64,000 nucleotides of DNA from Actinospineispora spinosispora DSM 44797 (GCF_000429025.1 NZ_KE386833.1:1125771-1189770); one strand, 5' to 3'. Counted from the stretch's first letter, positions 8,113-16,601 are shown. Notes: generated by a model from the sequence alone, not told the origin. Numbers and translations: made by a program.

Positions 8113-8146
8113 GCGTATAACGTACGCAGATGGGTATGGCGTACCC
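8113..8146. promoter_or_regulatory. Two tandem 15-bp operators in the divergent tetR promoter
   Basis: Two palindromes of identical design: GCGTA-N5-TACGC at 8113-8127 and GGGTA-N5-TACCC at 8132-8146, with centres 19 bases apart (about two helical turns). They lie between the divergent DUF2306-like gene (start 8057) and tetR (start 8185), where an autoregulating TetR repressor would bind. Confidence 0.75.
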
Positions 8147-8184
8147 AGTAAATAATCGTCGGCGCTCGTCGACCGGGAGGTGGC

Positions 8185-8868
8185 ATGGACGAGGACGTGC
8201 TCTGGGAGGGGCCGGCACGCCGTGGGCGCGGACCGAGGCCGGCGCTCAGTCGCGGGCTGATCGTCGGTCGCGCGGTCGAGATCGCTGATGCCGAGGGCTT
8301 CGAGGCGCTCTCCATGCAGCATCTGGCCCGACGGCTCGGCTTCGGCACGATGTCGCTCTACCGGCACATCGGCGGGAAGGACGAACTCGTCGCACTCATG
8401 CTCGACGCGGCCATCGGGCTCCCGTTGCTCGCGGGACCCGGCCCGTGGCGAACGCTGGTGCGTGACTGGGCCCATGGCATCCGGCAGGTGTTCCTCCGCC
8501 ATCCGTGGACGCTGCCGCTGGTGCCCGTCGAGCGGGTCATGGGGCCGAACGAAAGCGCGTGGGCCGAGGCCGCGCTGAGTGCGTTCGCCGCGACCGGGCT
8601 ACCGCCACCACTCCGGCTGGAGATGGTGATGCTGGTCAACAGCTATGTGCGAGGGTGCGTCGCGTTCGAGATCAGGCCGGCCCGAGCCGTGAGCCGGGAC
8701 ACGCTGGTCAGGGTCGGGCGGCTCGACGAGTTCCCGCTGCTCGCCGATGCGCTCGCCGGGTCGGAAGTGGATGGCGCCGCGCGAGACACCGGATTCGACT
8801 TCGGTCTCGAGCGAGTACTGGACGGGATCGAGGCCTTCCTGACGGCCGAACAATCGAACAATGGTTGA
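8185..8868 (+). CDS. TetR/AcrR-family repressor
   Basis: 227 residues. N-terminal helix-turn-helix at about 28-68 (IVGRAVEIADAEGFEALSMQ, then LARRLGFGTMSLYRHIGGKDEL), the standard TetR DNA-binding pattern. The C-terminal ligand part resembles TetR_C-type tetracycline-repressor-like domains (LVRDWAHGIRQVFLRHPW). It is divergent from the DUF2306-like membrane gene; the pair of palindromes between them is its likely operator. The ligand is unknown. Confidence 0.9.
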   Translation: MDEDVLWEGPARRGRGPRPALSRGLIVGRAVEIADAEGFEALSMQHLARRLGFGTMSLYRHIGGKDELVALMLDAAIGLPLLAGPGPWRTLVRDWAHGIRQVFLRHPWTLPLVPVERVMGPNESAWAEAALSAFAATGLPPPLRLEMVMLVNSYVRGCVAFEIRPARAVSRDTLVRVGRLDEFPLLADALAGSEVDGAARDTGFDFGLERVLDGIEAFLTAEQSNNG

Positions 8869-8913
8869 CTTCACTGTGTCGCCTGACCCGGATCCGGTCG
8901 GCCGCACGGCACA

Positions 8914-9231
8914 ATGGGCCTCGCACCCCTGGCAACTGCTCGGAAGGAATCATTCCCGTTGATTAAGCTGCGACTTCGTGCTTCCAAAGTCAAGCTGGGA
9001 GATCGGCTGATCGGGACGGGTGGCGAGCCCAATCGACTGGTGATGCAGGTGACTCGTACATCGCACGGGGTCAAACTCTCGCATGGTTCGTCCGTGGAGA
9101 CGCAGTTCGCCGGAGATCCGTTGATCTGGATCATGCGCAACGAGCCGAGAGTGATCGAGGAAGAACTGCCGCACACGGTGTGGCGTCCACAGTCGTCGCG
9201 TCGCATTCATCAGTGGGAAGGCGACAAGTAA
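8914..9231 (+). CDS. Hypothetical small protein
   Basis: 105 residues from ATG 8914, or 90 from TTG 8959, which has GGAAGGA upstream (IKLRLRASKVKLGDRLIGTG...). The C-terminal half is charged and aromatic-rich (LPHTVWRPQSSRRIHQWEGD). Codon use is in line with coding sequence. No domain recognised; lies 45 bases after tetR, so possibly cotranscribed with it. Confidence 0.5.
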   Translation: MGLAPLATARKESFPLIKLRLRASKVKLGDRLIGTGGEPNRLVMQVTRTSHGVKLSHGSSVETQFAGDPLIWIMRNEPRVIEEELPHTVWRPQSSRRIHQWEGDK

Positions 9232-9422
9232 AGCCCCGCACCATCTCGACAAAGGGATAGTTTCTCCACCCTTCCTCGCCGTGCGCCATTCCGCGTGTCA
9301 ACGGCGTGGTCTCGCCTGCCCGGCGACGTCGCAGGTCCTCGTCGCACACGTCGCGGCGGCTGTGACGCGCCGCGGCGGCGGTCGGAGGTGCCTTGACATC
9401 GGTCGTGTGCCATGATGTTCTC

Positions 9423-9443
9423 AATCTGCTTAATCCAGATTAA
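9423..9443. promoter_or_regulatory. Palindromic operator upstream of the dioxygenase operon
   Basis: AT-rich overlapping palindromes in GC-rich DNA: TTAATC-CA-GATTAA at 9430-9443 and AATCTG-N7-CAGATT at 9423-9441. They lie 46-66 bases upstream of the oxygenase start, a usual place for an IclR, MarR or GntR regulator of an aromatic-degradation operon. No candidate regulator gene is adjacent. Confidence 0.6.
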
Positions 9444-9488
9444 AACGACCGCCCGGTGCCTATCTCTCGCCTGGTGAAGGGAGCCACC

Positions 9489-10799
9489 GTGACACTGGCT
9501 GAGACCGTGAACGGCGCAACGATGACGCCCCCGGCCGAGGGATCGGGTCGCGCGGGTGTGCCCTACGAGGAGCTGATCCGGCCGAGTCAGGTGCATGGCT
9601 CGCTGTACACCGATCCGGCTGTGTTCGCAGATGAGCTGCAGCGCATCTGGTATCGCACGTGGGTCTACGTCGGCCACGTGAGTGAGATCGCCAAGCCGAA
9701 CGACTACGTGCGCAAGAACATCGGACCGCAGGACGTCGTGATGACGCGCTCGGCCGACGGTGAGGTGCACCTGCTGCTGAACCGGTGCGCGCACCGGGGC
9801 AACCTGGTGTGCGAGGCGGACAGCGGGAACTCCAGCTCGTTCCGCTGCCCGTACCACGGCTGGACCTACCGCAACACCGGCGAGATGCTCGGCTACCCGC
9901 TCGTTCAGGGCTACGGCGGCAAGGGCAAGCTCGATCTCGGCCTCGGTCGGGTTCCCCGGGTCGAGGTCTATCAGGGTTTCGTGTTCGGCAGCTTCGCGCC
10001 CGACGGGCCGACCCTCGCCGAGCACCTGGGTCCCGCGGCCGGCGAGATCGACCGCCTCGTGCGACTCTCCCCGGAAGGCGAGATCGAGGTCACCGCGGGG
10101 TGGCTCAAGCACCGGGCGCGCGCCAACTGGAAGCTTCTCGCGGAGAACGAGACCGACGGCTACCACCCGCAGTTCGTCCACTCATCGATCTTCAGCGTCG
10201 CGCAGAGCGGTATCGGCGCGCTGTACAGCGACAAGTCGACGGCGGTCACCCGCGCGCTGGGCAACGGGCACAGCGAGAACGACCTGCGTCCGGAGTTCCG
10301 CCGGATCGGCCAGCCGATGGGCTGGTTCGGTACGACGGAGCAGAAGCTGCCCGACTACGTGGGCAAGATGCGCGCGCTGCACGGTCCGGCCGCCGAGGAG
10401 ATCCTCATCGAGGGCGCTCCGCACGTGATGATCTTCCCGAACCTGTTCATCGCCGAGATTCAGATGTTCGCCATCCAGCCGCTCGCCGCCAACCTCACCG
10501 TGCAGCACGTCACGGCGGTCCAGCTGAAGGGTGCCCCCGACATGAACCGGCGCATGCTGCAGCAATGCGTCGGCTCGGTCGGTCCGGCGGGACTGCTGCT
10601 GGCCGACGACACCGAGATGTACGAGCGCAACCAGGCCGGTGTCGCCGAGCTGCGTCCGGAATGGCTCGACGTGCGCCGTGGCAACCACCGGGAGTACATC
10701 GACGAGCGCGGCCTCACCGTGGGCGGCGCGACCGACGAGACCGGCATGCGCGGGTTCTGGGAGCACTACAAGAAGCTGATGACCGAGGAGAGGGCATGA
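9489..10799 (+). CDS. Rieske ring-hydroxylating oxygenase, alpha subunit
   Basis: 436-residue large subunit of an aromatic-ring-hydroxylating dioxygenase, which adds O2 to an aromatic ring. Rieske [2Fe-2S] ligands are Cys100-x-His102 (RCAHRG) and Cys120-x2-His123 (CPYHGW), 17 residues apart as usual. The mononuclear iron site is in ENETDGYHPQFVH (Asp223, His226, His231). GTG 9489 is used because AAGGGAG precedes it; the frame is open upstream. It overlaps the beta-subunit gene as ATGA. No ferredoxin or reductase gene is nearby, so electrons must come from elsewhere. The substrate cannot be told; carboxylated aromatics are common for this alpha/beta type. Confidence 0.92.
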   Translation: MTLAETVNGATMTPPAEGSGRAGVPYEELIRPSQVHGSLYTDPAVFADELQRIWYRTWVYVGHVSEIAKPNDYVRKNIGPQDVVMTRSADGEVHLLLNRCAHRGNLVCEADSGNSSSFRCPYHGWTYRNTGEMLGYPLVQGYGGKGKLDLGLGRVPRVEVYQGFVFGSFAPDGPTLAEHLGPAAGEIDRLVRLSPEGEIEVTAGWLKHRARANWKLLAENETDGYHPQFVHSSIFSVAQSGIGALYSDKSTAVTRALGNGHSENDLRPEFRRIGQPMGWFGTTEQKLPDYVGKMRALHGPAAEEILIEGAPHVMIFPNLFIAEIQMFAIQPLAANLTVQHVTAVQLKGAPDMNRRMLQQCVGSVGPAGLLLADDTEMYERNQAGVAELRPEWLDVRRGNHREYIDERGLTVGGATDETGMRGFWEHYKKLMTEERA

Positions 10800-11296
10800 C
10801 CGACACGGTCGCGGCGGAGCCGACGGTGCTGGACATCCGGCGGGTCGAGCAGTTCCTGTACCGCGAGGCGCGACTCGCCGACCAGCACCAGTACGACGAG
10901 TGGGAGTCGCTCTGGACCGACGACGCCGTCTACTGGGTACCGGCGGGTTCCGACGATGCGGACCCGATGAGCCGGATGTCGGTCATCCACGACAACCGCA
11001 ACCGCATCTCGACCCGGCTCAAGCAGCTGCGGACGGGACGCCGGCACGCGCAGATTCCGCAGTCCAGGCTGTGCCGTGTGGTGTCGAACGTGGAGATCCT
11101 CGGTGCGGACGGCGCGGACACGACGGTCGAGGCGAACTTCGTGCTGGTCGAGTCGCGCGAGCGTGGCCGCGAACTCTGGGCGGGCCGCTACACCTACCGG
11201 CTCAGGGTCATCGACGGTGAGCTGCGGATGGCCTACAAGAAGGTCGCGCTGGTCGACAACGCCGGTGTCCTGCCGTCACTGGGTTTCCTGATCTGA
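10796..11296 (+). CDS. Ring-hydroxylating dioxygenase, beta subunit
   Basis: 166 residues, normal length for the small subunit with the NTF2-like fold. Motifs DIRRVEQFLYREARLADQ, YDEWESLWTDDAVYWVP and WAGRYTYRLR fit the family; this subunit is structural in the alpha3beta3 enzyme. It begins inside the alpha stop (ATGA), so the two are made together. Repeat copy 1 and a decayed tetR fragment follow. Confidence 0.9.
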   Translation: MTDTVAAEPTVLDIRRVEQFLYREARLADQHQYDEWESLWTDDAVYWVPAGSDDADPMSRMSVIHDNRNRISTRLKQLRTGRRHAQIPQSRLCRVVSNVEILGADGADTTVEANFVLVESRERGRELWAGRYTYRLRVIDGELRMAYKKVALVDNAGVLPSLGFLI

Positions 11297-11322
11297 CCTC
11301 CCCGCATCCTGGGTCTCTGAGC

Positions 11323-11394
11323 GACCTCGCAGACGTTCGTGTTGCCTCGCAGAGGCCGCAGTGTCTGCGACGCAACACGTAGCTCTGCGAAGTG
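11323..11394. repeat. Dispersed palindromic repeat, copy 1
   Basis: 72-base imperfect inverted repeat: outer arms ACCTCGCAGA and TCTGCGAAGT, inner arms with GTTGC/GCAAC. Copies 2-5 share the outer and central parts but have different paired bases in the inner stem, so the fold is conserved while the sequence varies. It lies 27 bases after the dioxygenase stop. Confidence 0.85.
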
Positions 11395-11443
11395 CCGACC
11401 TGTGTGCCGCCGTCGCGCCGGAGAGCGGCTGACTGCGCGGTGA

Positions 11444-11566
11444 CCTGACCCCTTCCTCGGTCCGGTCTTCTATCGACGTCTGCTGGCCAGGACGCCGCTG
11501 GACATCGAGTTACTCGGGCATGTGGTCGATGTTGCCGTCCACGCGTGCCGGCCATCGTCGTCCTGA
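11444..11566 (+). pseudogene. Decayed tetR fragment (C-terminal end only)
   Basis: This frame reads FLGPVFYRRLLARTPLDIEL and then LGHVVDVAVHA to a TGA at 11564-11566. That is the typical last part of TetR ligand-binding domains (GPLFYRRLVTREPLD... pattern). A TGA at 11441-11443 closes the frame upstream, and repeat copy 1 ends only 50 bases before it. No DNA-binding domain remains. It probably is the ruin of a repressor that once controlled the adaptor gene at 11753. Recognition is by eye. Confidence 0.55.
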
Positions 11567-11678
11567 CCGGGTGCGCCTCGTCGCGAACTGTCGGTGGAAT
11601 GCGGCAGTCTCCTGGGGAGTTACCGAGAACACAAGCGGTTCAGGGATGAACCACTGTCACGAAGCACTTAAATAGAGT

Positions 11679-11692
11679 ACGGTACGTACCGT
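11679..11692. promoter_or_regulatory. Perfect 14-bp palindrome, TetR-type operator
   Basis: ACGGTACGTACCGT, 60-74 bases upstream of the HlyD-type adaptor gene, within an AT-rich promoter stretch. Size and symmetry suit a TetR-family repressor, fitting the decayed tetR fragment next to it. Confidence 0.65.
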
Positions 11693-11752
11693 TCACTAAA
11701 AATAAGTTACTCACGGCGCCCCCAGCGCCACACGCCCCACTTGGAGACCAGC

Positions 11753-12556
11753 GTGGAAGGATCGAGCGGATCCAGCACCGCTACCCGACCCCAGTCGTCG
11801 GAAAGCCGCGCGGCAACGAGCGCGGCGACGGGTAACGACACAGTCGCGCCCCCGGCCCCCGTCGAGGCCGCTGCGCCGGCCCAGTCGACTCCGCCGGAGA
11901 AGAAGAAGCTCAAGCGCTCCAGCCGATTGGCGCTGATCATCATCGCCATCATCGCCCTGGTGGCCGCACTCGGCTTCGGAGGCGCGTACTTCCTCTACTC
12001 CAGCAAGTTCGTCACCACCGACAACGCCCAGGTCGACGGCGACAAGATCGACTTCAACGCGCCGGCGACCGGCACCCTGACCAACTGGACCATCAGCCAG
12101 GGCTCCTCGGTCGAGACGAACCAGATCGTCGGCCGCATCCGGATCAACAGCAACGGTGTCCAGCAGACGATCAAGTCGCCGGGCAACGGCACGGTCGCGG
12201 TCAACAACGTCGTCAACGGCCAGTACGTCAACGCCGGCACCGAGCTGGCCACCGCGTACGACATGAGCAAGATCTATGTGACGGCTCGCGTCGACGAGAC
12301 CGATGTCGAGGACGTGCACCCCGGTGCACTGGTCGACATCAGCGTCGATGCCTTCTCGGGCACGCCGGTCACCGGCATCGTCCAGGAGGTCCAGGGTTCG
12401 GCCGCCGGCGTGTTCTCCCTGTTCCCCGAGTCGAACAGCTCGGGCAACTTCCAGAAGGTCACGCAGGTCATCCCGGTCAAGATCGCCCTGGTCAACACCA
12501 ACGGTGTGCAGCTCGCCCCCGGAATGAACGTCACGGTGCACATTCACAAGCAGTAG
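11753..12556 (+). CDS. HlyD/EmrA-like membrane fusion (efflux adaptor) protein
   Basis: 267 residues. A Ser/Ala/Pro-rich cytoplasmic head (1-50), a KKKLKR charge cluster, one TM helix at about 59-82, then the biotinyl-lipoyl-like part FVTTDNAQVDGDKIDFNAPATG typical of EmrA/HlyD and a beta-barrel end (PVKIALVNTNGVQLAPGMNV). The long coiled-coil hairpin of Gram-negative EmrA is missing, as in the short actinobacterial versions. GTG 11753 has GGAGACC just before it. Adaptors of this type work with an EmrB-type pump, but none follows; a DHA2 pump is found only 35 kb away. Confidence 0.85.
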   Translation: MEGSSGSSTATRPQSSESRAATSAATGNDTVAPPAPVEAAAPAQSTPPEKKKLKRSSRLALIIIAIIALVAALGFGGAYFLYSSKFVTTDNAQVDGDKIDFNAPATGTLTNWTISQGSSVETNQIVGRIRINSNGVQQTIKSPGNGTVAVNNVVNGQYVNAGTELATAYDMSKIYVTARVDETDVEDVHPGALVDISVDAFSGTPVTGIVQEVQGSAAGVFSLFPESNSSGNFQKVTQVIPVKIALVNTNGVQLAPGMNVTVHIHKQ

Positions 12557-12557
12557 C

Positions 12558-12572
12558 TTGTGCGATCGCACA
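12558..12572. promoter_or_regulatory. PucR-type palindrome, site 1
   Basis: TTGTGCGATCGCACA; the core TGTGCGATCGCACA is a perfect 14-bp palindrome. The same 12-mer TTGTGCGATCGC recurs at 16643 in the pucR/MFS divergent promoter. Lies 178 bases upstream of the NCS1 permease. Confidence 0.6.
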
Positions 12573-12613
12573 GCTGAGGTTCGACGGTTTGTTGCGATGG
12601 ATCTCTGGTGACC

Positions 12614-12657
12614 AGCGGCGCCGACCCCGATGCTTATGGCTCGGGTTCGGCGCCGCT
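12614..12657 (+). terminator. Strong GC hairpin terminator
   Basis: Arms 12614-12630 and 12641-12657 pair at 16 of 17 positions (AGCGGCGCCGA... with ...TCGGCGCCGCT), loop of ten bases. It lies 57 bases after the adaptor stop and 93 before the NCS1 permease, so it probably ends the adaptor transcript. Confidence 0.75.
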
Positions 12658-12749
12658 GTCGCGAGGAGGTCGCTGGTGACCGCCAGTTACGTAGTTGATG
12701 GAGCAAGCGGGGGAGCGTCGGCCTACCTGACCAGGGTGAGGTGGGCGCG

Positions 12750-14195
12750 ATGACGAACGACGGTTCACTCGAAGCGACCGAGGTCGCGGAACATTCGCTA
12801 CTGCCCGTGCCCCTGTCGGCGCGGACGTCCACCGCCGCCCACCAGTTCTGGATCTGGACCGGTGCCAACACCGCGCCGATCAACTGGGTGCTCGGGGCGA
12901 TCGGTATCCACCTCGGGCTGAGCCTGTGGCAGACGATCGCCGTGCTGGTCGCCGGGAACGTGCTCGGGATGGGCATCTTCGGGCTGTTCGTGCTGATGGG
13001 CCAGAGCACCGGGGTCAGCCAGATGGTCCTGTCACGCAGTGCCTTCGGCAGGCGCGGCGCGTACCTGCCCGCTGTGCTGCAGGGCCTGCTGGCCGCCGGG
13101 TGGTGCGCGGTCAACACCTGGATCATCCTCGATCTGGTCGTCGCACTCTTCGGGAAGCTCGGCTACCAGGGCGGAACCGGGTTCAAGATCGTGGTCGCGG
13201 CCCTGATCATGATCATCCAGGTGGGCATCGCGGCCGTGGGCTTCCGGGCGATCGCCCGGTTCGAACGGTGGACGGTCCCGGTCACCGCCGTGGTGCTCGC
13301 GGCGATGACCGCGATCGCGTGGACCAGCACCGGAGTCCACTGGGACTACACCGGGCAGGGGCTGCGGGGCGCTGCGCTGTGGAGCGCGCTGAGCACCGTC
13401 ATGACCGCGATCGGCATCGGCTGGGGCATCACCTGGTTCGCCTACGCCTCGGACTACTCCCGGTTCGTGCCACCCACCATGCCCAGGCGCACGGTGTACC
13501 TGGCCAGCGTTCTCGGCCAGTTCGTGCCCACCGTGTGGCTCGGCGTCTTCGGCGCGACACTGGCGACGGTCTCGGAGAAGGTCGACCCGGGACAGCTCGT
13601 GGTCGAGGCGTTCGGCGCGCTGGCCGTGCCGGTGATCCTGCTGGTCATCCACGGCCCGATCGCCACGAACATCCTGAACATCTACTCCTGCGGGCTGTGC
13701 GCGCAGACGGTGGACTGGCACGTCGACCGCCGCAGGCTCAGCTACGGGGTGGGCGTCGTCGCGTTCGCGTTCACCGTGTACCTGATCCTGCGCAACGACT
13801 TCGCCGCCGCGCTGGACGGCTGGCTGGCGGGTCTGGTCACCTGGGTCGCGCCGTGGGCGGCCATCATGGTCATCCACTTCTACTGGAAGAAGCGGCGACG
13901 CATCGACGTCGATGCACTGTTCGACCCGCCGGGTGGCGGACGGCTCGCCGACCTGAGCTGGCCGGCTCTCGTGGCGATGGTGGTCGGCATGGTGGCGACC
14001 TGGTCGTGCGAGTACGGAATCCCGTCGTTCCTGCAGGGACCGATCGCCGTCGCGCTCGGTGGGATCGATCTGTCCTGGCTCGCCGGGTCGGTCGTGGCCG
14101 CGGTCGTCTACCTGGCGCTGGTGCGGAGCCGGGACCCGGTGGTGCCGCCGCGCGAGCGCCCGTCGAAAGCGGCACCCAGGGTGGGGGAGCGGTGA
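12750..14195 (+). CDS. NCS1-family nucleobase/cation symporter
   Basis: 481-residue, 12-helix permease of the purine-cytosine-permease/NCS1 group, importing nucleobases, hydantoins, allantoin or related N-heterocycles. Seen are QFWIWTGANTAPINWVLGA in helix 1, NVLGMGIFGLF, GWCAVNTW, and the mid-protein FAYASDYSRFVP loop. ATG 12750 lies behind GAGGTGG. It overlaps the deacetylase-family gene as GTGA, so permease and enzyme act together, with the enzyme probably acting on the imported compound. Confidence 0.9.
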   Translation: MTNDGSLEATEVAEHSLLPVPLSARTSTAAHQFWIWTGANTAPINWVLGAIGIHLGLSLWQTIAVLVAGNVLGMGIFGLFVLMGQSTGVSQMVLSRSAFGRRGAYLPAVLQGLLAAGWCAVNTWIILDLVVALFGKLGYQGGTGFKIVVAALIMIIQVGIAAVGFRAIARFERWTVPVTAVVLAAMTAIAWTSTGVHWDYTGQGLRGAALWSALSTVMTAIGIGWGITWFAYASDYSRFVPPTMPRRTVYLASVLGQFVPTVWLGVFGATLATVSEKVDPGQLVVEAFGALAVPVILLVIHGPIATNILNIYSCGLCAQTVDWHVDRRRLSYGVGVVAFAFTVYLILRNDFAAALDGWLAGLVTWVAPWAAIMVIHFYWKKRRRIDVDALFDPPGGGRLADLSWPALVAMVVGMVATWSCEYGIPSFLQGPIAVALGGIDLSWLAGSVVAAVVYLALVRSRDPVVPPRERPSKAAPRVGER

Positions 14196-15088
14196 ACCCC
14201 GAGCTCGTCGATGCGACGAGGCCGGCCGATCCGATCATCTGGCCGCCGGGCTACCGCGCGGCGGCCGCGTTGACCTTCGACCTCGACGCCGAGGCGGCGA
14301 TCCTGTCGCTGGACCCGTCGAGCGCCGACCGGCTGATGGTGATGTCGCACCAGGCCTACGGCCCGCTCACCGGCGTGCCCAGGTTGCTCGCGGTGCTGCG
14401 CAGGCACGGTCTGAAGGCGACGTTCTTCGTTCCGGGGTTCACCGCCGAGCGCTATCCGAGTGTGGTGGGCGCGATCGCGGAGGACGGTCACGAGATCGCC
14501 CATCACTCCTACCTGCACGAGACGACCCGGGGGATGAGCCGCTCGGCCGAAGCCGACATGCTGGACCGGGGGCTGCTGGCTCTGGAACGGGTCGGTGGGA
14601 TTCGTCCGATCGGCTATCGGGCGCCGAACTGGGAGGTCAACCGGCACACTCCCGAGCTGCTGATCGAGCGCGGCTTCGAGTACGACAGCAGCCTGATGGA
14701 CTGCGACGTCCCGTACGTGCTGGCGGGATCCCAGGACTCGGGCGCCGGTGACATCGTGCAGATCCCGGTGCACTGGGCGCTGGACGACTGGGAGCAGTAC
14801 TGCTTCCTGCCGGGACTGGTCGGCAGCGGGTTGATCGAGAGTCCGCTCAAGGCGCTGGAGATGTGGTCCTGGGAGCTGGAGGCGATGCACGCCGAGGGGC
14901 AGTGCTTCGTCCTGACCGTGCACCCGTTCGCGTCCGGCAGGTTGGGCCGGGTCCGCGCGCTGGAGCGGCTCGTGGAGCTGATGCTGTCGCTGGACGGGCT
15001 GTGGGTCACGACGCTGGGGGAGATCGCGGCCCACACCCGCACCCTCGGGCTCACCCCGAGGTACTTCCCGCGGCCGGAGATCGGGTAG
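14192..15088 (+). CDS. Polysaccharide-deacetylase-family amidohydrolase (PuuE/cyclic-imidase-like)
   Basis: 298 residues of the NodB/PuuE fold. Motif 1 is AALTFDLDAEA (usual TFDDG Asp pair altered to FDLD), motif 2 EIAHHSYLH (metal His), motif 3 GYRAPNWEVNRHT, then the late LTVHPFASGR. These are the features of PuuE-type allantoinase and cyclic-imide hydrolases rather than of cell-wall deacetylases; no signal peptide is present. Coupling to an NCS1 permease and the neighbouring PucR regulator support cleavage of a cyclic amide in purine or pyrimidine breakdown. The 3' end overlaps pucR by 38 bases on the other strand. Confidence 0.85.
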   Translation: MNPELVDATRPADPIIWPPGYRAAAALTFDLDAEAAILSLDPSSADRLMVMSHQAYGPLTGVPRLLAVLRRHGLKATFFVPGFTAERYPSVVGAIAEDGHEIAHHSYLHETTRGMSRSAEADMLDRGLLALERVGGIRPIGYRAPNWEVNRHTPELLIERGFEYDSSLMDCDVPYVLAGSQDSGAGDIVQIPVHWALDDWEQYCFLPGLVGSGLIESPLKALEMWSWELEAMHAEGQCFVLTVHPFASGRLGRVRALERLVELMLSLDGLWVTTLGEIAAHTRTLGLTPRYFPRPEIG

Positions 15089-16601
15089 CGCCGGCGGCCT
15101 GTTCGCCCAGCAGGTCGAAGGCCTGCAGGCCCAGCCAGACCTCGGCGATGTCCCTCGACGTCGTGAGGTCCCTGCCGAGCAGCGCCTGGACCTTGCGCAC
15201 CCGGTACAGGACCGTCTGCCGGTGGAGGTGCATCGCCGAGGCGGTGTGCTGCCAGGAACGCTTGTGCTCCAGGAAGGTCCGCAGCGTCGGCAGCAGCGGC
15301 GTCTCGTGCTGTTCGTCGTGGTCGAGCACCGGGCGCAGGGTCATCTCGACGAGGTTGCTCGCCTCCTCGAGGCTGGTCATGCCCAGCCACGGCACCGACT
15401 GGCCGTAGCGGGCGGCCGGGATGCCGGTGCTCTCCGCGATGCGCAGTGCCCAGCCCGCCTCCCTTGCTGCCTGGGGGAGGCGGTGCGACTCGCGTAGCGG
15501 GCCGCTCGACCCGGTCCGGCACCCCGGCCCGGCGGCGGTCCGCACCTTCTCGTGGCCCTCCGGGGTGTCCTCGATGAGCACCTGGGTCAGTTCGGACCTG
15601 GACAGCGTGATGTGTGTGATGCCGAGGTGCCACAGCGAGAGGTGAAGCTCCTGCAGGCGAGGCCGGTCGGCGCCGCTGATGCTGACCAGGACACTGCTCT
15701 CGGGGGCGAGCCCCTCCGCACGGAGCCTGCGGTCGCCGCCGGCCGGGTCGAGCTCGCCGTCCAGCAGCTGCGCCAGCAGCTCGGCGCCCGCTCTGCGACG
15801 GTGCTCCACCGCGCGCAACGACTGCGCCAGCTGTAGGCCGACGACGGTCGCCGCGTGCTGGATCAGGATGGGGTCGGGTAGCACGTCGTCGGCCGCGAAG
15901 ACCAGCACCGCGCTGTCCTGGGTTGGCACGCCGATCAGCCGGATCTCGCGCCCGTCCTGGAGCGCCACGACGAACGTGCCTGCCCGGGTCCGGGCACCGG
16001 CGTCCTCGCGCCGGTTCCGCACCGCGTGGGCGATCAGGGTGTCCCGTTCGGGCGTGTCCGGGTACCACGGATGGCCGGTGTCGCGTGACCTGACCTGCAC
16101 CTCGCAGCCCAGCTCCCTGGACAGCGAGGCCAGCAGCGCCGCGTGGTCGATGGGGCCGCCGGCCGCCCGGTGCACCACGTTGTAGATGCGCTCGGTACGG
16201 ATGAGCCGTTGTGACTGTTCGAGCAGCGTCGCCTCGGCGACGGCCCGGGAGATGGACATGAACGGCATCGGGTGCTCGACCCACAGCACCGGCAGTCGGA
16301 GCCGGTCGCTGGTCTGGGCCAGCGCATCGGTCAGCTCGGGACAGCTCATCTGTTCGGCGATCGCCAACGCGCTCACGCCGAACTCCGCCAGCCGTTCGAT
16401 GAACCAGCGCTGGCCAGTGGCGTCGGCGGGAAAGGACAGCCCGTTGGTCATCAGGAGCTCACCGCCGGCCAGCCAGTCCCACGGATCGGGCAGGTCGGAG
16501 GAATGGGCCCAGGACACGGTCCGGCCGAGCCCGGCGGCGCCGGAGTGCAGCCGCAGCCGCAGGTGCGGCATCTGCAGCAGCTCGGAGACGGTGACACTCA
16601 T
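15051..16601 (-). CDS. PucR-family transcriptional regulator
   Basis: 516 residues. The N-terminal PucR domain starts VSELLQMPHLRLRLHSGAAG and includes DPWDWLAGGELLMTNGL; a GGDEF-like middle part follows, and the C-terminal helix-turn-helix (HTH_30) is seen in TFLEHKRSWQHTASAMHLHR and YRVRKVQALLG. PucR proteins are ligand-responsive controllers of purine or amino-acid degradation. The gene is convergent with the NCS1-deacetylase operon and divergent from the MFS-ureohydrolase operon, and the palindrome TTGTGCGATCGC stands in both promoter regions, so it probably controls both. Confidence 0.9.
   Translation of the reverse strand: MSVTVSELLQMPHLRLRLHSGAAGLGRTVSWAHSSDLPDPWDWLAGGELLMTNGLSFPADATGQRWFIERLAEFGVSALAIAEQMSCPELTDALAQTSDRLRLPVLWVEHPMPFMSISRAVAEATLLEQSQRLIRTERIYNVVHRAAGGPIDHAALLASLSRELGCEVQVRSRDTGHPWYPDTPERDTLIAHAVRNRREDAGARTRAGTFVVALQDGREIRLIGVPTQDSAVLVFAADDVLPDPILIQHAATVVGLQLAQSLRAVEHRRRAGAELLAQLLDGELDPAGGDRRLRAEGLAPESSVLVSISGADRPRLQELHLSLWHLGITHITLSRSELTQVLIEDTPEGHEKVRTAAGPGCRTGSSGPLRESHRLPQAAREAGWALRIAESTGIPAARYGQSVPWLGMTSLEEASNLVEMTLRPVLDHDEQHETPLLPTLRTFLEHKRSWQHTASAMHLHRQTVLYRVRKVQALLGRDLTTSRDIAEVWLGLQAFDLLGEQAAGATRSPAAGSTSG

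Noticed and set aside
8122..8144. GTACGC-N11-GCGTAC as one long operator
   Set aside because: The two shorter 5-5-5 palindromes explain the same bases better and share one consensus.
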